Origin: Liolophura sinensis
Taxonomy: Eukaryota; Mollusca; Polyplacophora; Chitonida; Chitonidae
NCBI RefSeq assembly: GCF_032854445.1
Contig: NC_088301.1
Coordinates: 54,917,187 to 54,981,186, forward strand
DNA length: 64,000 nt
Reading direction: 5' to 3'
Part shown: positions 26,001 to 37,149 of the stretch, one piece after another
Numbering within the stretch: the first letter of the stretch is position 1
Layout: the number at the start of each line of letters is the position of its first letter
Position numbers and translations under genes: made by a program
Notes under the pieces: model-generated
Told to the model about the DNA's origin: nothing
What the model saw: only the letters and a program-made list of their open reading frames with translations
Databases searched by the model: none

Positions 26001-27590
26001 CGGCTGTTTTATTGACCCAGTAATGCATTGGAAGCACTGAAATTGATTACTACCGATAAATCGACTTATTAAAGCATATTACATGAATAGCTCTGTATCC
26101 ACAAAGTAAGCTTTTGTTAAATACAACCGGTGTACCACAAGTAATCGTTAGACATTCCATTCCAATGTGGGCTCAGGCTTATGAAATGTCTCATGTCTCA
26201 TCAATGTCTGGATAACTTGTTTATAATGAAACAGTGTTAAACAGTTTCTAATCGTGTCAACCAGCATAGGGGTTACTTTTATTGTTCGACTGAACATAGA
26301 TACGCGCCCATTAAGCGTAGGCCAGAAATCAGATGTAAGCAGAAATAGTCCATATGTGATGGTGGATATAGGTTCTGTCGTTTAGTCTGAAGCTAAGTCT
26401 TGTTCTTTTAGTAAACTTTAGCAGCCTGAGCATGCAGCAAAACGATGTAGGACATTGATTACTTGATGTATTGGCCACATGAGTAGGTATTAAGTTGTTG
26501 GATGAGAGGTGACTAGCTAGGGTGATTGACTGATTGGCCGAGAAAAACAATACATACATAGGCTTACATCACTCACAGCTTACATGACTGCCTGTTTGGG
26601 AAGATTCTCATATACATTAATACCTTCTGTGCTGAAATAACAACTGATGGCATTGATCCAGTTATGATTGGTTGATTAGTCAGGTCATTAATTGATCAGA
26701 GTTCCGTTGTGAAAACTGCTGACTATTTTAAGAAAGACTCTGGAATGGTTAAAACTTAAGGCATGAATTGAATTAAATGAACGAAGTATCTATTCATTCG
26801 AACTTTAATCCCTATAGTGATGAAAGTCAGTCTGTCAAAAGTCCATGGAGCCATGTGTACATTGTAACCAAACTTTCCAATTTTGAATGAAAAGCAGATC
26901 TATAGTTCAGTACACAAATCAGCCTCTTCCGCTATTCAATATGGCGTGAACGTTACATGCTTTCCAAGCGTAATGTTTTAATTCCAGGAGTTTCCGCATT
27001 TTTTGTTAAAAGGCTCGCAGAGAGACACGTTAAGCTTAGCAGACGCATCTGCGAGATACGGAGAAATCTGTGTACCTGGAGGGACCCTTGGCGGAGCCGG
27101 CGATTTCCGGAATCCAAGAACCCTTGGATCTCGGTTGTAGGCTCTGTTTGTTCGCTTTCTGGTCTCTACGTTTTCTGCTTTCACCATAAGTCTAAGCTTC
27201 TCCCGCAGCAAGTCATTAACCATAGTGCCTTATAAGTATAACTATTATTCGTCTAGCTACGTCTAAATCTTTCAGGAATGTGAAGTGTGCAATGACTAAC
27301 TTCCTCAGAATACGCCAGCTCTCAACATCGCTCCGAAATCAATATCCGTACATGTATTCTCGACATGCCTGAAAGACTATTAGACTAATAGTTCGTACTA
27401 GTTATTTTGAATAAATAATGCAAGCATAAAACGCGTGCATTTATCAGAGTAAAAACAATTTCGCCTTTGGCTGCCGTGTAATCCATGTCAACTATTAAAG
27501 CCCATCAAAGGGCGTCAAAAAGGTAATATTAGACCCGGATCAATGCTATTAATGTTCTTTATACTAAACGGTTCGATTTTAATACTCCCT
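23055..27590. other. intergenic, no supported gene; one candidate minus-strand exon
   Basis: Mostly unique AT-rich DNA. The only coding-like patch is 27076-27223 on the minus strand (see findings): an ATG frame of 49 codons ending in a good splice donor. It has no homologue I recognise, so it is not called as a gene. Confidence 0.5.
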
Positions 27591-27602
27591 TGGCACAAGG
27601 CA

Positions 27603-27680
27603 TGATTTATTTTATGTCGTGTTTTATGGCGTACTTAAGATTATTTCAAAAGACAGCATTCAGTTCCTGGAAGAAAAACA
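27603..27680 (-). mobile_element. degenerate SINE 3' end, minus orientation
   Basis: Read on the minus strand it gives TGAAATAATCTTAAGTACGC followed by CATAAAACACGACATAAAAT, matching the SINE 3' block TGAAATATTCTTGAGTACGG then CGTAAAACACCAATCAAATA. The core is lost or unrecognisable. Confidence 0.55.
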
Positions 27681-27689
27681 CAAATATCT

Positions 27690-29018
27690 CCTAAAATATT
27701 TGGCACAATTTTTAAGGGTAAAGGAAAAAGAAGAAGTTCAAGAAGATGGATTGGACACGTGGCAAGTATTTTCCTGAGCATCGTGCCTAGCGAGAGGCTA
27801 TGGAATGGATCGGGAAAATGTGTACTACATATATTCCATTTCTAAGGATAAAATCGGCATCAATAGTAAGAACGAAGAACTCCAAGAAAATATCTCAAAG
27901 GCAGCAAATGAGAACACCATGTCATAACAGATAACAGCCGTTTAACAGCGTGGGCACTAGATGCAGAGCAGGCTCTAATGGAAAAACAGGAAACAAGTCA
28001 AAAATACTAGCTGCAAAATGTTGTCACTTATTAAATACAATATTATAGAAGACTTACAGCTCAGAGAGTAAAACCAAAGCAGCTACGACAGCGTGATAGT
28101 CGGCAAATGGTCAGTCGTTGACAAAGATTTTAGTAAGCATAGGCCTGTATAAGACTTCGAACAGGGGATGGTGTAGCAATTAAGTATATTTTATACAATA
28201 GCCCGAGTGCCAGTGAACTGCGTGTATCCCAAATTCACGGAATAGTTTTGAATATAGGCTATTCTGACAATACCACAGTGATGTTGTATCAGGAAAATGC
28301 CCCATTAGATCGTTAGTCAGGATGAGATACAGGAGCGGTGTACTTTACAGCTGAGCGCAACATTTCTGTACATATAAACCCATATTGCACCAGTACTCAA
28401 TTTACGACTGGATAAAATGGATTTTGTTTCATACTATTTTTTGGATGCTGAAATACTCCGGCTACCTCAGAATAAAACGATTTGCTGTCCTTTCCATTTA
28501 ACTGATAGCCTATACCAGGCATATATATGTGATAAGCCAAAGGCAGTAACTAGATTACAGTTCCAGTTTGTGGATTTTTAAAATCAGCTCTTTGTTATTT
28601 GTTGGATTATGTTTTCCCATAGAGAGTTCAGGTCTATATTATCGTCTCATCTTACATTCATAAAAAACAGTGCGTAGAATCATCAGATTTATCACAGTAG
28701 CGTCTTGGAGGCCGTTTTCATGAGAACTGTGACTAACCACTTGTTCAATTCCCTTCAGGATGGCACTAATCAGATGTCATGAATTATTACTAAACACCAA
28801 GAAAGTTATAACCCACCATTAACCATTTCGTGGGCGCATCAACTCCACGCATCGGCAAGCTTGCATGGATGATTGAATAAACCTTTTTAGGTTATATATT
28901 TAGATGTAAAGGGTAACACTCTCCTTATACCAAGGTAACCCGTATGTAGGGGAATGAACGGAAAAACAATACTGACAATGCTCCAACACACCAAATATTG
29001 TATGATATTAACGGCCAA
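27690..29018. other. intergenic, nothing recognised
   Basis: No gene. A short stretch near 27725-27770 can be read as RRWIGHV, a string seen near the C-terminus of some LINE reverse transcriptases, but the context is closed and short, so no element is called. Confidence 0.5.
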
Positions 29019-29208
29019 TTGTGTTTACTCCTGCTGGCTTCCCTATCCAACCGTACATGGGAAGGTCTGTCAGCAGCCTGCGGATGGTCGTGGGTTTCTC
29101 GCGGGCTCTGCCCGTTTTCCTCCCACCATAAATATAAGTATAGGTGAAATATTTTTTGAGTAAGTCGTAAAACACCAATCAAATATATAAATACAAACGT
29201 TGTGTTTA
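29019..29208 (+). mobile_element. 5'-truncated SINE with 9-bp target-site duplication
   Basis: The SINE body (29028-29199) starts at CTGCTGGCTTCCCTATCC, passes through GTACATGGGAAGGTCTGTCA and CCTGCGGATGGTCGTGGG, and ends CGTAAAACACCAATCAAATA with an A/T tail. TTGTGTTTA flanks it on both sides (29019-29027 and 29200-29208). The duplication shows it inserted already lacking the tRNA-like head, so truncation happened at integration. Confidence 0.9.
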
Positions 29209-31090
29209 GAATAATTAATTCTGTGCCGTGTTACTGACTCTCGTAATATATCCTCAGTGGAAAAGCATTGCTCTTTTTACGTTTAACGCTACCTTTGACA
29301 ACTTGTAATATTGGACAGGTCAGATTTGTGTTTACATTTGTAAATGAAAATTATGGAAGCTGCCATAGACTCTTTCCTAAGACTAAACATGGAGCTCTGA
29401 CAGAATACATCCAATGACGTGTGTGTTTAAAGATTTGATGCGACTTAAACGGCAAAACTGTCTTGATTCTGTTTTTCCTGTAAGCTCTTGCTTAAGAAGG
29501 TATTTGATACCTTCATCAGTTTTGACAAAATTGCTCCACGCAGATATTCCTCCGGAGCCTTCGCTAACATGCAGTGACATGTAGGTCATAGTACTGCCAT
29601 ATATTGAGTATCAGTAAAATTATATCTGCGTGTATCTAAACACATGATTTATGCCCGGTTTATTTGAAAGGGTTTTCATCTGATAGAGGAAGTATTGCGT
29701 TTGACACAAATTATTCCACTACTATACCCCATGCTATGGCTGGGTTGTTGCTAGTGTCTGCAGTGCATCCACGGCGGCATCCACATGTCATTGTGTCCCA
29801 ATATCCATCTTCTAGGCATCTTCACGAAAATCACGAAGGCACATGGCACAGGTGAACTATAGGAGGTTATAACATTTAACTCCAATCATTCAAACTTTTA
29901 CTCCCTGACACTCTCTAACTATTACATCTATTTAATTGATTAGTGATTATTTTGTGATCTAAATTAATCCCCTATGAAATAGTGAGTCTTGAAACACCAC
30001 AACCCATGCATACTGACTCCAGGATTAATTGACAACGGAATATGGCATTCTGGAAGGTCAGAAGCAGCCAGGCTGTTTTTATGTTAACCAGTTAAATGAT
30101 TCCTCGCAACAGAGAAAGGATCGACAGCTGAGCGCGTAAGAACAGAAAATCAGTTTGAGCGAGAGCAGCGAAATTTGTAGAGCATGATGGAATCAATAGT
30201 TGTAAAAGAACCCGGCGCCAGCGTGTATCTGCACAGAAGAGCACCTCAACCTTCGTTGAGACATAAGCTACTCGAGAGCGGCGACATTGCGTCCGCATTG
30301 ACATTAAAATTATACGACTAGATCTTGAGTGTATAAATGACTTGGGCCAACGACATCAGAGGTAAATAGTAATATATTATGACGAATAACTCCTAGGGCG
30401 ACGTTTCTGGGATCAGTCAACACAGCTCATTTCCCTGCGCGGCTTCCAACAGCTCCTAACCCTGGACTTGTCACGCCCACTTTCTATACATGCTTCAAAT
30501 CGTTGATCAATCATAAACTTTAGGGATTTTTTGTCATAACTGCCTACAGCTATTTACAAAATAAATCTTTATTTTATCGGAAAGCTTGTGTTTCATAGGA
30601 CTGAAACACAGAACTAAGTCGTTGGTTGTCTCATGTCAAACGTTGCCGTCTGAGTTTATCTTAGGTCCCTCGTGAAAATTATTCTGTCCATAAATGTGTT
30701 TAAAACGTCATGCGGCCAAGTTACTTACACAGACTCAACATCCCGAGGGAAATGAATTCTTTGATCTGGAGTGAGTTGCATTAAAATCTACTTTCGTCTT
30801 CAACTAATTTGTTGAATATGACGACATCCATGTATCTTTTTGTCAGATAAAAATCCATTTTTGTGTCAAAAGAAATGTGTCGTGGTTTGATGTTGACACC
30901 TGTGCGTAACGCTTCATAATTTCAACTCCTGGTTATTCAACTCTGTTTCGACAGACGAGTAATGTAGGCGGATTATTTTTATCTGACAAACTCCTGCAAC
31001 CGATTGTAACCTGCTTATGGCGATCAGAATGCTCAGTCTGTTCTACTGTATGTTTTACGCTGACATCATTCCGTCTTGACTAATTAAGTT
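29209..31090. other. intergenic, nothing recognised
   Basis: No supported gene or array. A small inverted repeat (GTGTTTCA/TGAAACAC) lies near 30589-30610. Confidence 0.5.
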
Positions 31091-31094
31091 GGAT

Positions 31095-31328
31095 TCATTT
31101 TACTATCACCGACCAGGTTTGTCTCCTTTTACGTCACCGATCGGTTTTGTATCCTTTTACCATCATATACATGGGCCTGTTAACGCTCTCCCTTTACATC
31201 ACCGGTCTATTTGTCTCATTTTACCATCACCGGTCTGGGTTTTTTTTCATTTTACCATCAACCGAATGCTTTCTCTCATTTTACCAATAGCCTTTTGTAT
31301 CTCAGTTTACTATCACTGGCTTGTACGT
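31095..31328 (+). repeat. degenerate ~29-bp minisatellite, about 8 units
   Basis: Units share the form TTTTACCATCACCGGTCT followed by a T/C-rich GTTTGTCTCA stretch. Lengths vary from about 26 to 37 bases. A 97-codon frame crosses the array, but unit lengths are irregular and the reading frame is not kept between units, so no protein is inferred. Confidence 0.8.
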
Positions 31329-31329
31329 G

Positions 31330-33970
31330 GAAGAAAATGCCATAGCCTTATAAAAATATCAAGCGGTATAGCAAAACCGTAGAATAAAGCAGAAATGCTC
31401 TATTGTAATATTTTTACATATTCTGATAAACGTTGCACAGCAGAACTCTTACAAATGTTCATATGTCTCATATATTAGTTGCTTTGGATTTAATTAGTAC
31501 AACTGAATATCGGAGCTCTGTATTATTTAGGAACACTTGGGTCCAGTTGAAGGATGACATTCTCTGATCTGCCAATGAACTGCCTTTTAAAGATCGGCTC
31601 TGTGACCCCTTGGTGACGACAGACATGCCTTGCTTGACAGAATTTGTCGTTGTACAACTCACTGTATACGGGGCAGGTGTCTAAAGGACTTCAAGGACCT
31701 ATGCAGATGGCTTCAGGATTGCAACTCTGACATATACTAGTCGCTCCCTGAACATTGCAGTAATATGAACAATATGAACAACATGTATTTCGATGATGGA
31801 CAACTTATAAACTAGCATTGTACACGACTTGGATACTGATTTTATTAATTGGTCTGAATTGTTTCTTGCGTCTTTCCAACATCATTGGACACGGTTGATT
31901 GCTTCTCTGTGTATGAATAAGTTTTAATTTTGTACTTAATGTGCCTTTTTAGTTTGTGGTGAACGTTGTTTTGGGAATTGGTCTTACAACTGTTGACCCC
32001 GTACGTCAATTTTGGTTGACGGCTGGTATGCGAACGTCAAACGTATAGACTTTCTTTATTTCATTTTCTGATTCAGTTAAATACAATTTTGAATGACATG
32101 ATAAGAATGGCTCATATTTGCAGGAATTCCTCGTAGAATCTTTCAAAATTTTCTATACACCTAACCACACTTAGATTCACCTTAAGCAGAACATAGATTT
32201 CATTTGCTACCAACTGCATTGGAGTCGCCGTTGTTAAACATCTAGAACAAGCTACATTAAAACAATACTTGTGAAAGATGTACACAGATTACTGTATAAG
32301 TAAACCCAACTATTATTAAAGGCAAAACGGTATTTTGTGTGTGTGGGGGGGGGGGGTCAAGATTTGCAAGTGTTGCCGTGGCATTTGTTTCAGCTAAATG
32401 ACGTTATCTATACCCTGCAGTAGATCTCTATCGAAGGAAAACAACACCAAAATTGTCTTAAGGTTTCTGGGGAATTCCTGGTCATGAAGATTGGACGGCT
32501 CAGCAAAATCAGTCCTGATCTGGCCTCATCAGTGCGCCTTAATCAGGCCAGGCTGAGAGTGTTTAAGTAGGTGGTTGATCCCAACACCTGTTCCTCTGAA
32601 TAATGACAGGATAATATCAATATACGTCATCGATCATAGATCATCATTTCAGTACAGGCTATCTTGGCTTTTTCTTTTTTGAATTGCAGTATGTTAGCTT
32701 ATCCTAGTCTAGAAAATCTAGCTTTGGGCTAAATGAAATATAACTGCAAATGCCCACTTTACAAGAAAGCTCAACGTTCTGTGTTACTGAAAACATTTGA
32801 GGAAAGAGAAAAGAGACTGGTGAATAGAGACTGAGAGAGAATAGAGAGAATAGACATGATGAATGGAATAGCATGGTGTTTTGGTAGGAACCTTTGATTA
32901 ATGAAATTCTCTTTCTCCTGCCGACTGCCATAAACATTTTTCAAAGTTTACAACAACAACACAAATGTAGCCATTGCAGTTCTACCATTTGTAGTATCAC
33001 GTCAGGTCGATTGGGTGAGATGGATACATAGTAGTGCTTGACGCAGAGAACTGAATTCGTTCTTTATTATTGTCTGGGTAGGGCCTTCGCTGCGAGATGT
33101 ATTAAACACTACATGTATATAGCATATATGGTAATAGTTATTTTGCTAATTTTGGGCTTCCGTATACTGTGAACTTATTGTAACGCTGCGCAATATTCAA
33201 GTCAATAGAAGACCACGTATAATTCTTTCATGTCACCCAAATTTAGCTTTAAAGCGGCAATGGTTTCCTGTCATGTAAACATTCAAAAATGCAATCTGCA
33301 TATTGTGCATCCTGAACGACTGCTAAATACCGAATTGGAGATGTGCATCTTGTTAGTATATGTCCTTAAGCGTTTGTTTTGCTTGACAGCTTATCACCTC
33401 GATTATATATTTCTCTCTTTGCATCCTCAAGCATAGAAGTGCCATCTTCCTGAAAGTAACGCTATACCCCTGTTATTCTCACGTTTTCGAAAGACGATTT
33501 CAAACGGCATCGATATATTCCTCTCGGCTACATTGTAGGATGCTTCTCATCCTCACCAACCGGAAGCATCCTCTACTCGCACTATGGCTATGAATGCTGT
33601 GACAGAAACACCATTCACTCCCCCCATTAAAACTTAACTACTGTATAATCTATATTATATAATATTTTTTTAAAAAATAGATAATATATATTGATATAAA
33701 ATAGTATAACACGCATTTTCTAACAAAATGACTCAAAGGATGATAAGTCTAAAAATCCTAATCTCTAAGGTTTCTGTTGATCGTATTCATAATTTTGTGG
33801 TGGTACACTAAGCACAGCAGAAAGACAAATGCTTGAGAGCCGCCATGTCCGACTGGTTAGCTCTTCAATTAATGTTGTATACATTTCATGTCTCCCCGTA
33901 ATCACCTCGCTGTTTGTGTACTACAATTTGTCAGCTACGAGAGGGCGCCTTGTAACATTGTGTCAGTGAC
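31330..33970. other. intergenic, nothing recognised
   Basis: Unique sequence with a (GT)n followed by a G homopolymer at about 32336-32357 and a very AT-rich palindromic stretch at about 33645-33705. No gene supported. Confidence 0.5.
32336..32357. repeat. GT/poly-G tract
   Basis: A short GTGTGTG run passes directly into about 12 consecutive G residues. A simple tract, likely to be length-variable. Confidence 0.7.
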
Positions 33971-34235
33971 TTAAGAGGATGTCCCGAAATGCTGCTTCCT
34001 CATTGGCTGACGTACTACGGATTATATGTTCACAACAAGACAAATCCGAGAGAAACGCAGATTTTGCGTGTTTTTCTAACTTTGAAGTGTTGTAGTCTCG
34101 CAAAAACAACTTTCTGCAATATTTACTATAAGCAACGAATTTTGAAAGTATAGCCGATCTGTGCGTTTCTATTCCTTTAAATCCTCAACATGCACTTTCG
34201 TGTGTTTGTTTGTTTTACGTGACTAATCCTCTTAA
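33971..34235. mobile_element. 265-bp MITE-like element with TTAA target sites
   Basis: Both ends show the 11-bp inverted repeat CTTAAGAGGAT: forward at 33970-33980 and reverse-complemented at 34226-34236. If TTAA is the duplicated target, the terminal repeat proper is GAGGAT. The interior has no long frame and includes an ATTGGCTGACGTAC stretch. It is distinct in sequence from the 570-bp TTAA element. Family assignment is inference. Confidence 0.55.
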
Positions 34236-34239
34236 GCTG

Positions 34240-37040
34240 AGCGTTAATCGCTAAAGACTATGATTTAGAACTGAACCCTGTTTGGTCGAGGGTGATACGG
34301 ACTCTTCAACCTGTCAACCATCACACTATAGTATCAGAAGCAGTGCCACGTCTGATTACTTCCGCATTCGGGATATCTCACCCATTTTCATCGAGTATAT
34401 TAAGTGAGTCGCTTCCGAACTTTTCAATAATGCCCAAGCTGTCAAAGAGTAAATGGTTTTGCCACAGTTTTATCAGAAAACAGGTCATCAGATTTTATAC
34501 ATCACTAGTGTTAACATAACATGACAGGTGACCTTGATATTATTAAATATAATGATTAAAAAATCCTTTCGAGACAGTCATTGGTATAGCTGCACTACCA
34601 CACTTTCGAGACAGTCAAGAGTTCTAAAAAAACATAAAAACATTTAGAAGTAAGCCAAGTTGTCCCGGTCCACAATACAGTCATGCAGGTGACAAGGTTT
34701 TGAAGATTCTGAACATCCCAAAACTTGACGTTCAAACACACACCAAACACAGGATTTGTTTGCAACTGGGGATTGAAGGATAGGATCCATGCGTCGAAAC
34801 AGACATTCATGTAACAGGCGTCAACCAAAATGGACGTTCCAGGTCAATTACCGCAAGGCCATTTCCCAAAACGACGTTTAACATAAATTTCCAAAGAGCT
34901 ATGAAAGAATATAAAGTATATATGAAATTAGGACGGAGTCGTGCGGTTTTAAATGATGTTGGAATGAATGAGTATGGTTTAACGCCACATCGGCAATAAA
35001 TAATGTTGGAAAGACACAAGGTCAGTTGAGTGAAAATCAGTATCCAGATCGTGTACTATGCTAGTATACAAGTTGTGGATAAAAAAATACGTTATCTAAG
35101 CTGCGCTTTGATTGCAGTTGTCCATATATCTAACTTGGTGACCTAATTCAAGTGGATGAATAGCCTTCCCCTAGCTCTGGTTAAGGGCATTTAAACGCAA
35201 TCATAAAGCAGAGCACTAAATATGCTCTGTCCATGTTTACTTACAAGAGAATTATACTCATTGTTCAACTCAGCCGCTTTATTGAATAACTGACGATCTC
35301 GTGAATGAAGGAAATGACGTCTAATAAATTATAATTATCATCACTGAATTTTTTAACCTAATTATATTGTAAGCATACTGTTTTGTGTACGTTGCTATCA
35401 TTTAGCAGTTACATGAAATATTGGAATAAAGCACAGTAAGTAAAGTGTTAAGAGGCCGTATTTTTGCCTATTACATGTGACCATTTGCCAGCTATTTCAC
35501 TGCTGTCGCTGCTCTAGTATAGCTCTCCACGTTGTAGTCTAGACGTACGCAACACAGTGGCTTAAGTTTATACTTTAGGCTTCATGACAGGTGTGTTTGA
35601 AGTTATGTCGGAAATCCATTTTCAGAGTCCCCCTCGTCGTGATAGTCTGTATGTATATACGAATCTCTGTTGCTTGTACTTCAAGAAACTCGTAAATGTT
35701 ACTCCTCATTGGCCCGGACATTAAGCAGATCGTGGTTGTGGGCTGCATGTGCTAGCTGCTATAATTGGTGTTATTACGACGCTGCCGCACTCAGGCCGTT
35801 CCGCTGAGTGGTCTACGTTGCCTTGGGTACTCAATGGTTTGTTTTGTGTGGAGAAATAATACCTGTATTTTCCTCCCCGCATGCTTTCCGGCATCTTTTG
35901 ACCCTCCCGGTGGTAGCTTTCGTCTAAGTCTAGTTCTTTTGCCCAAATCGTGTCCGCTTGTGACATCTGCTTCCGCGGCATATTCACTCTTGTGGAGAAG
36001 TGACCTCAAATTATTTCAGACTTAAGACGAATCCTCGTGTCTACTGTTGTATACTTGCAGGCGATATGCCCCAAGTCAACCCACACCTTAAAAACGTCAT
36101 CTGTCCGTTCTGCCCCCGCATATAGGATCGTGTGCACGCGAAACAGTTTAAAAAGCAAGCTAGGGATTAGAGCTCTGTCGCTTTGGGCACGAGCAGAATA
36201 TGATCTGTTACAAACAGGATCAACTTCATAGCGGTTATCCTTGCCTGCGGACAGGTAGTTTCCGGTTAGTTCGGGTCCATATCTCTTGTGCCATGTTGAT
36301 GAAACCATTATCAGACACTAACATTGTTCACGCCTGCAAACATACTGCAAAAAGAGCACATACTCCGGACATGCTGAGATACGTTATTGGTGGTCCATAT
36401 TTAAGATTGTAGTTCTAGATTCAGTGTCTATATTGACTGAATAACCATGGAGCTTCGCGACCTTTCTCATGTGTATAAGTGCGCACAGAAGAAGCAGGCG
36501 ATTTTATACATCCGTTTTATTTCGCGTAATATGTCGGCTTATCAGATAATATAGAATATTATATATATAATAATATAATATAGAATGTATACCTATACAG
36601 ATTAAAGTTCAAGTCTGCAACAACCACAGAAATATCCAGTTAACTTTTTTGTCAAGAAGAGGCAATCATAAAATTTTACTTTTGCAAGTTTACTTAATAA
36701 AGTCAATATAGTTGCATACTTTATGTACCAATAAGAAAATGCCGGGCAATTGGGCAGGTTTAGCTAACAATGTTTTAGGGTAATCATGCCTCAAAATGTA
36801 TTAATACATCCATTTAGAATCCATATTAATTACCGAATGTAATCCTCCAGTAATGCACTAAAAACTCAGGGAGGCTTTTACTTTAAGCATATTAATAAAT
36901 CTTCCATAAATACCCTAAAGATATGCAAAATCTGTGTCTATTATCCAAATGCGGTGATTATATATGTGCACATATATTTGTATTAAGCATGCTCCTATTA
37001 CACTGCTATACATTCTCTATAGATATTGGTAAAAGTATAG
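34240..37040. other. intergenic, no supported gene
   Basis: A more GC-balanced block at 35720-36310 has frames of 60-100 codons open on both strands at once. That suggests composition rather than coding, and no motif is present. A short direct repeat TTTCGAGACAGTCA occurs at about 34566 and 34602. An AT-only palindromic stretch lies at about 36545-36590. Confidence 0.5.
34960..35010 (-). mobile_element. possible SINE tail remnant, minus orientation
   Basis: The minus strand reads TGCCGATGTGGCGTTAAACC and then ATACTCATTCATTC. It resembles the GGCGTAAAACCAAACTCACTC type 3' end I recall from abalone SINEs, a relative of the family seen elsewhere here. Short and uncertain. Confidence 0.3.
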
Positions 37041-37044
37041 AAAT

Positions 37045-37140
37045 ACTAAAAGATTTATTCATCTGATTTATGTCGTATTCAAGAACACTTCTCTTATACG
37101 ATGGCGGCCAGCATTGTGGTGGGAAACCATGGAAATAATC
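37045..37140 (-). mobile_element. SINE fragment, minus orientation
   Basis: On the minus strand it reads CCATGGTTTCCCACCACAAT, then GCTGGCCGCCATCGTATAAG, then AGAAGTGTTCTTGAATACGA. These are the SINE core and 3' blocks in the right order. The 5' half fades after about 37140, and the tail end is eroded. Confidence 0.75.
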
Positions 37141-37149
37141 AGATAGGCC

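Noticed and set aside
27725-27775. LINE reverse-transcriptase C-terminal fragment (RRWIGHV)
   Set aside because: Only seven residues resemble the motif, the frame closes soon after, and no other reverse-transcriptase block is nearby.
35721-36308. Gene in the block with several 60-100-codon frames
   Set aside because: Frames are open on both strands at once, none has a motif, signal peptide or convincing splice sites; base composition explains them.
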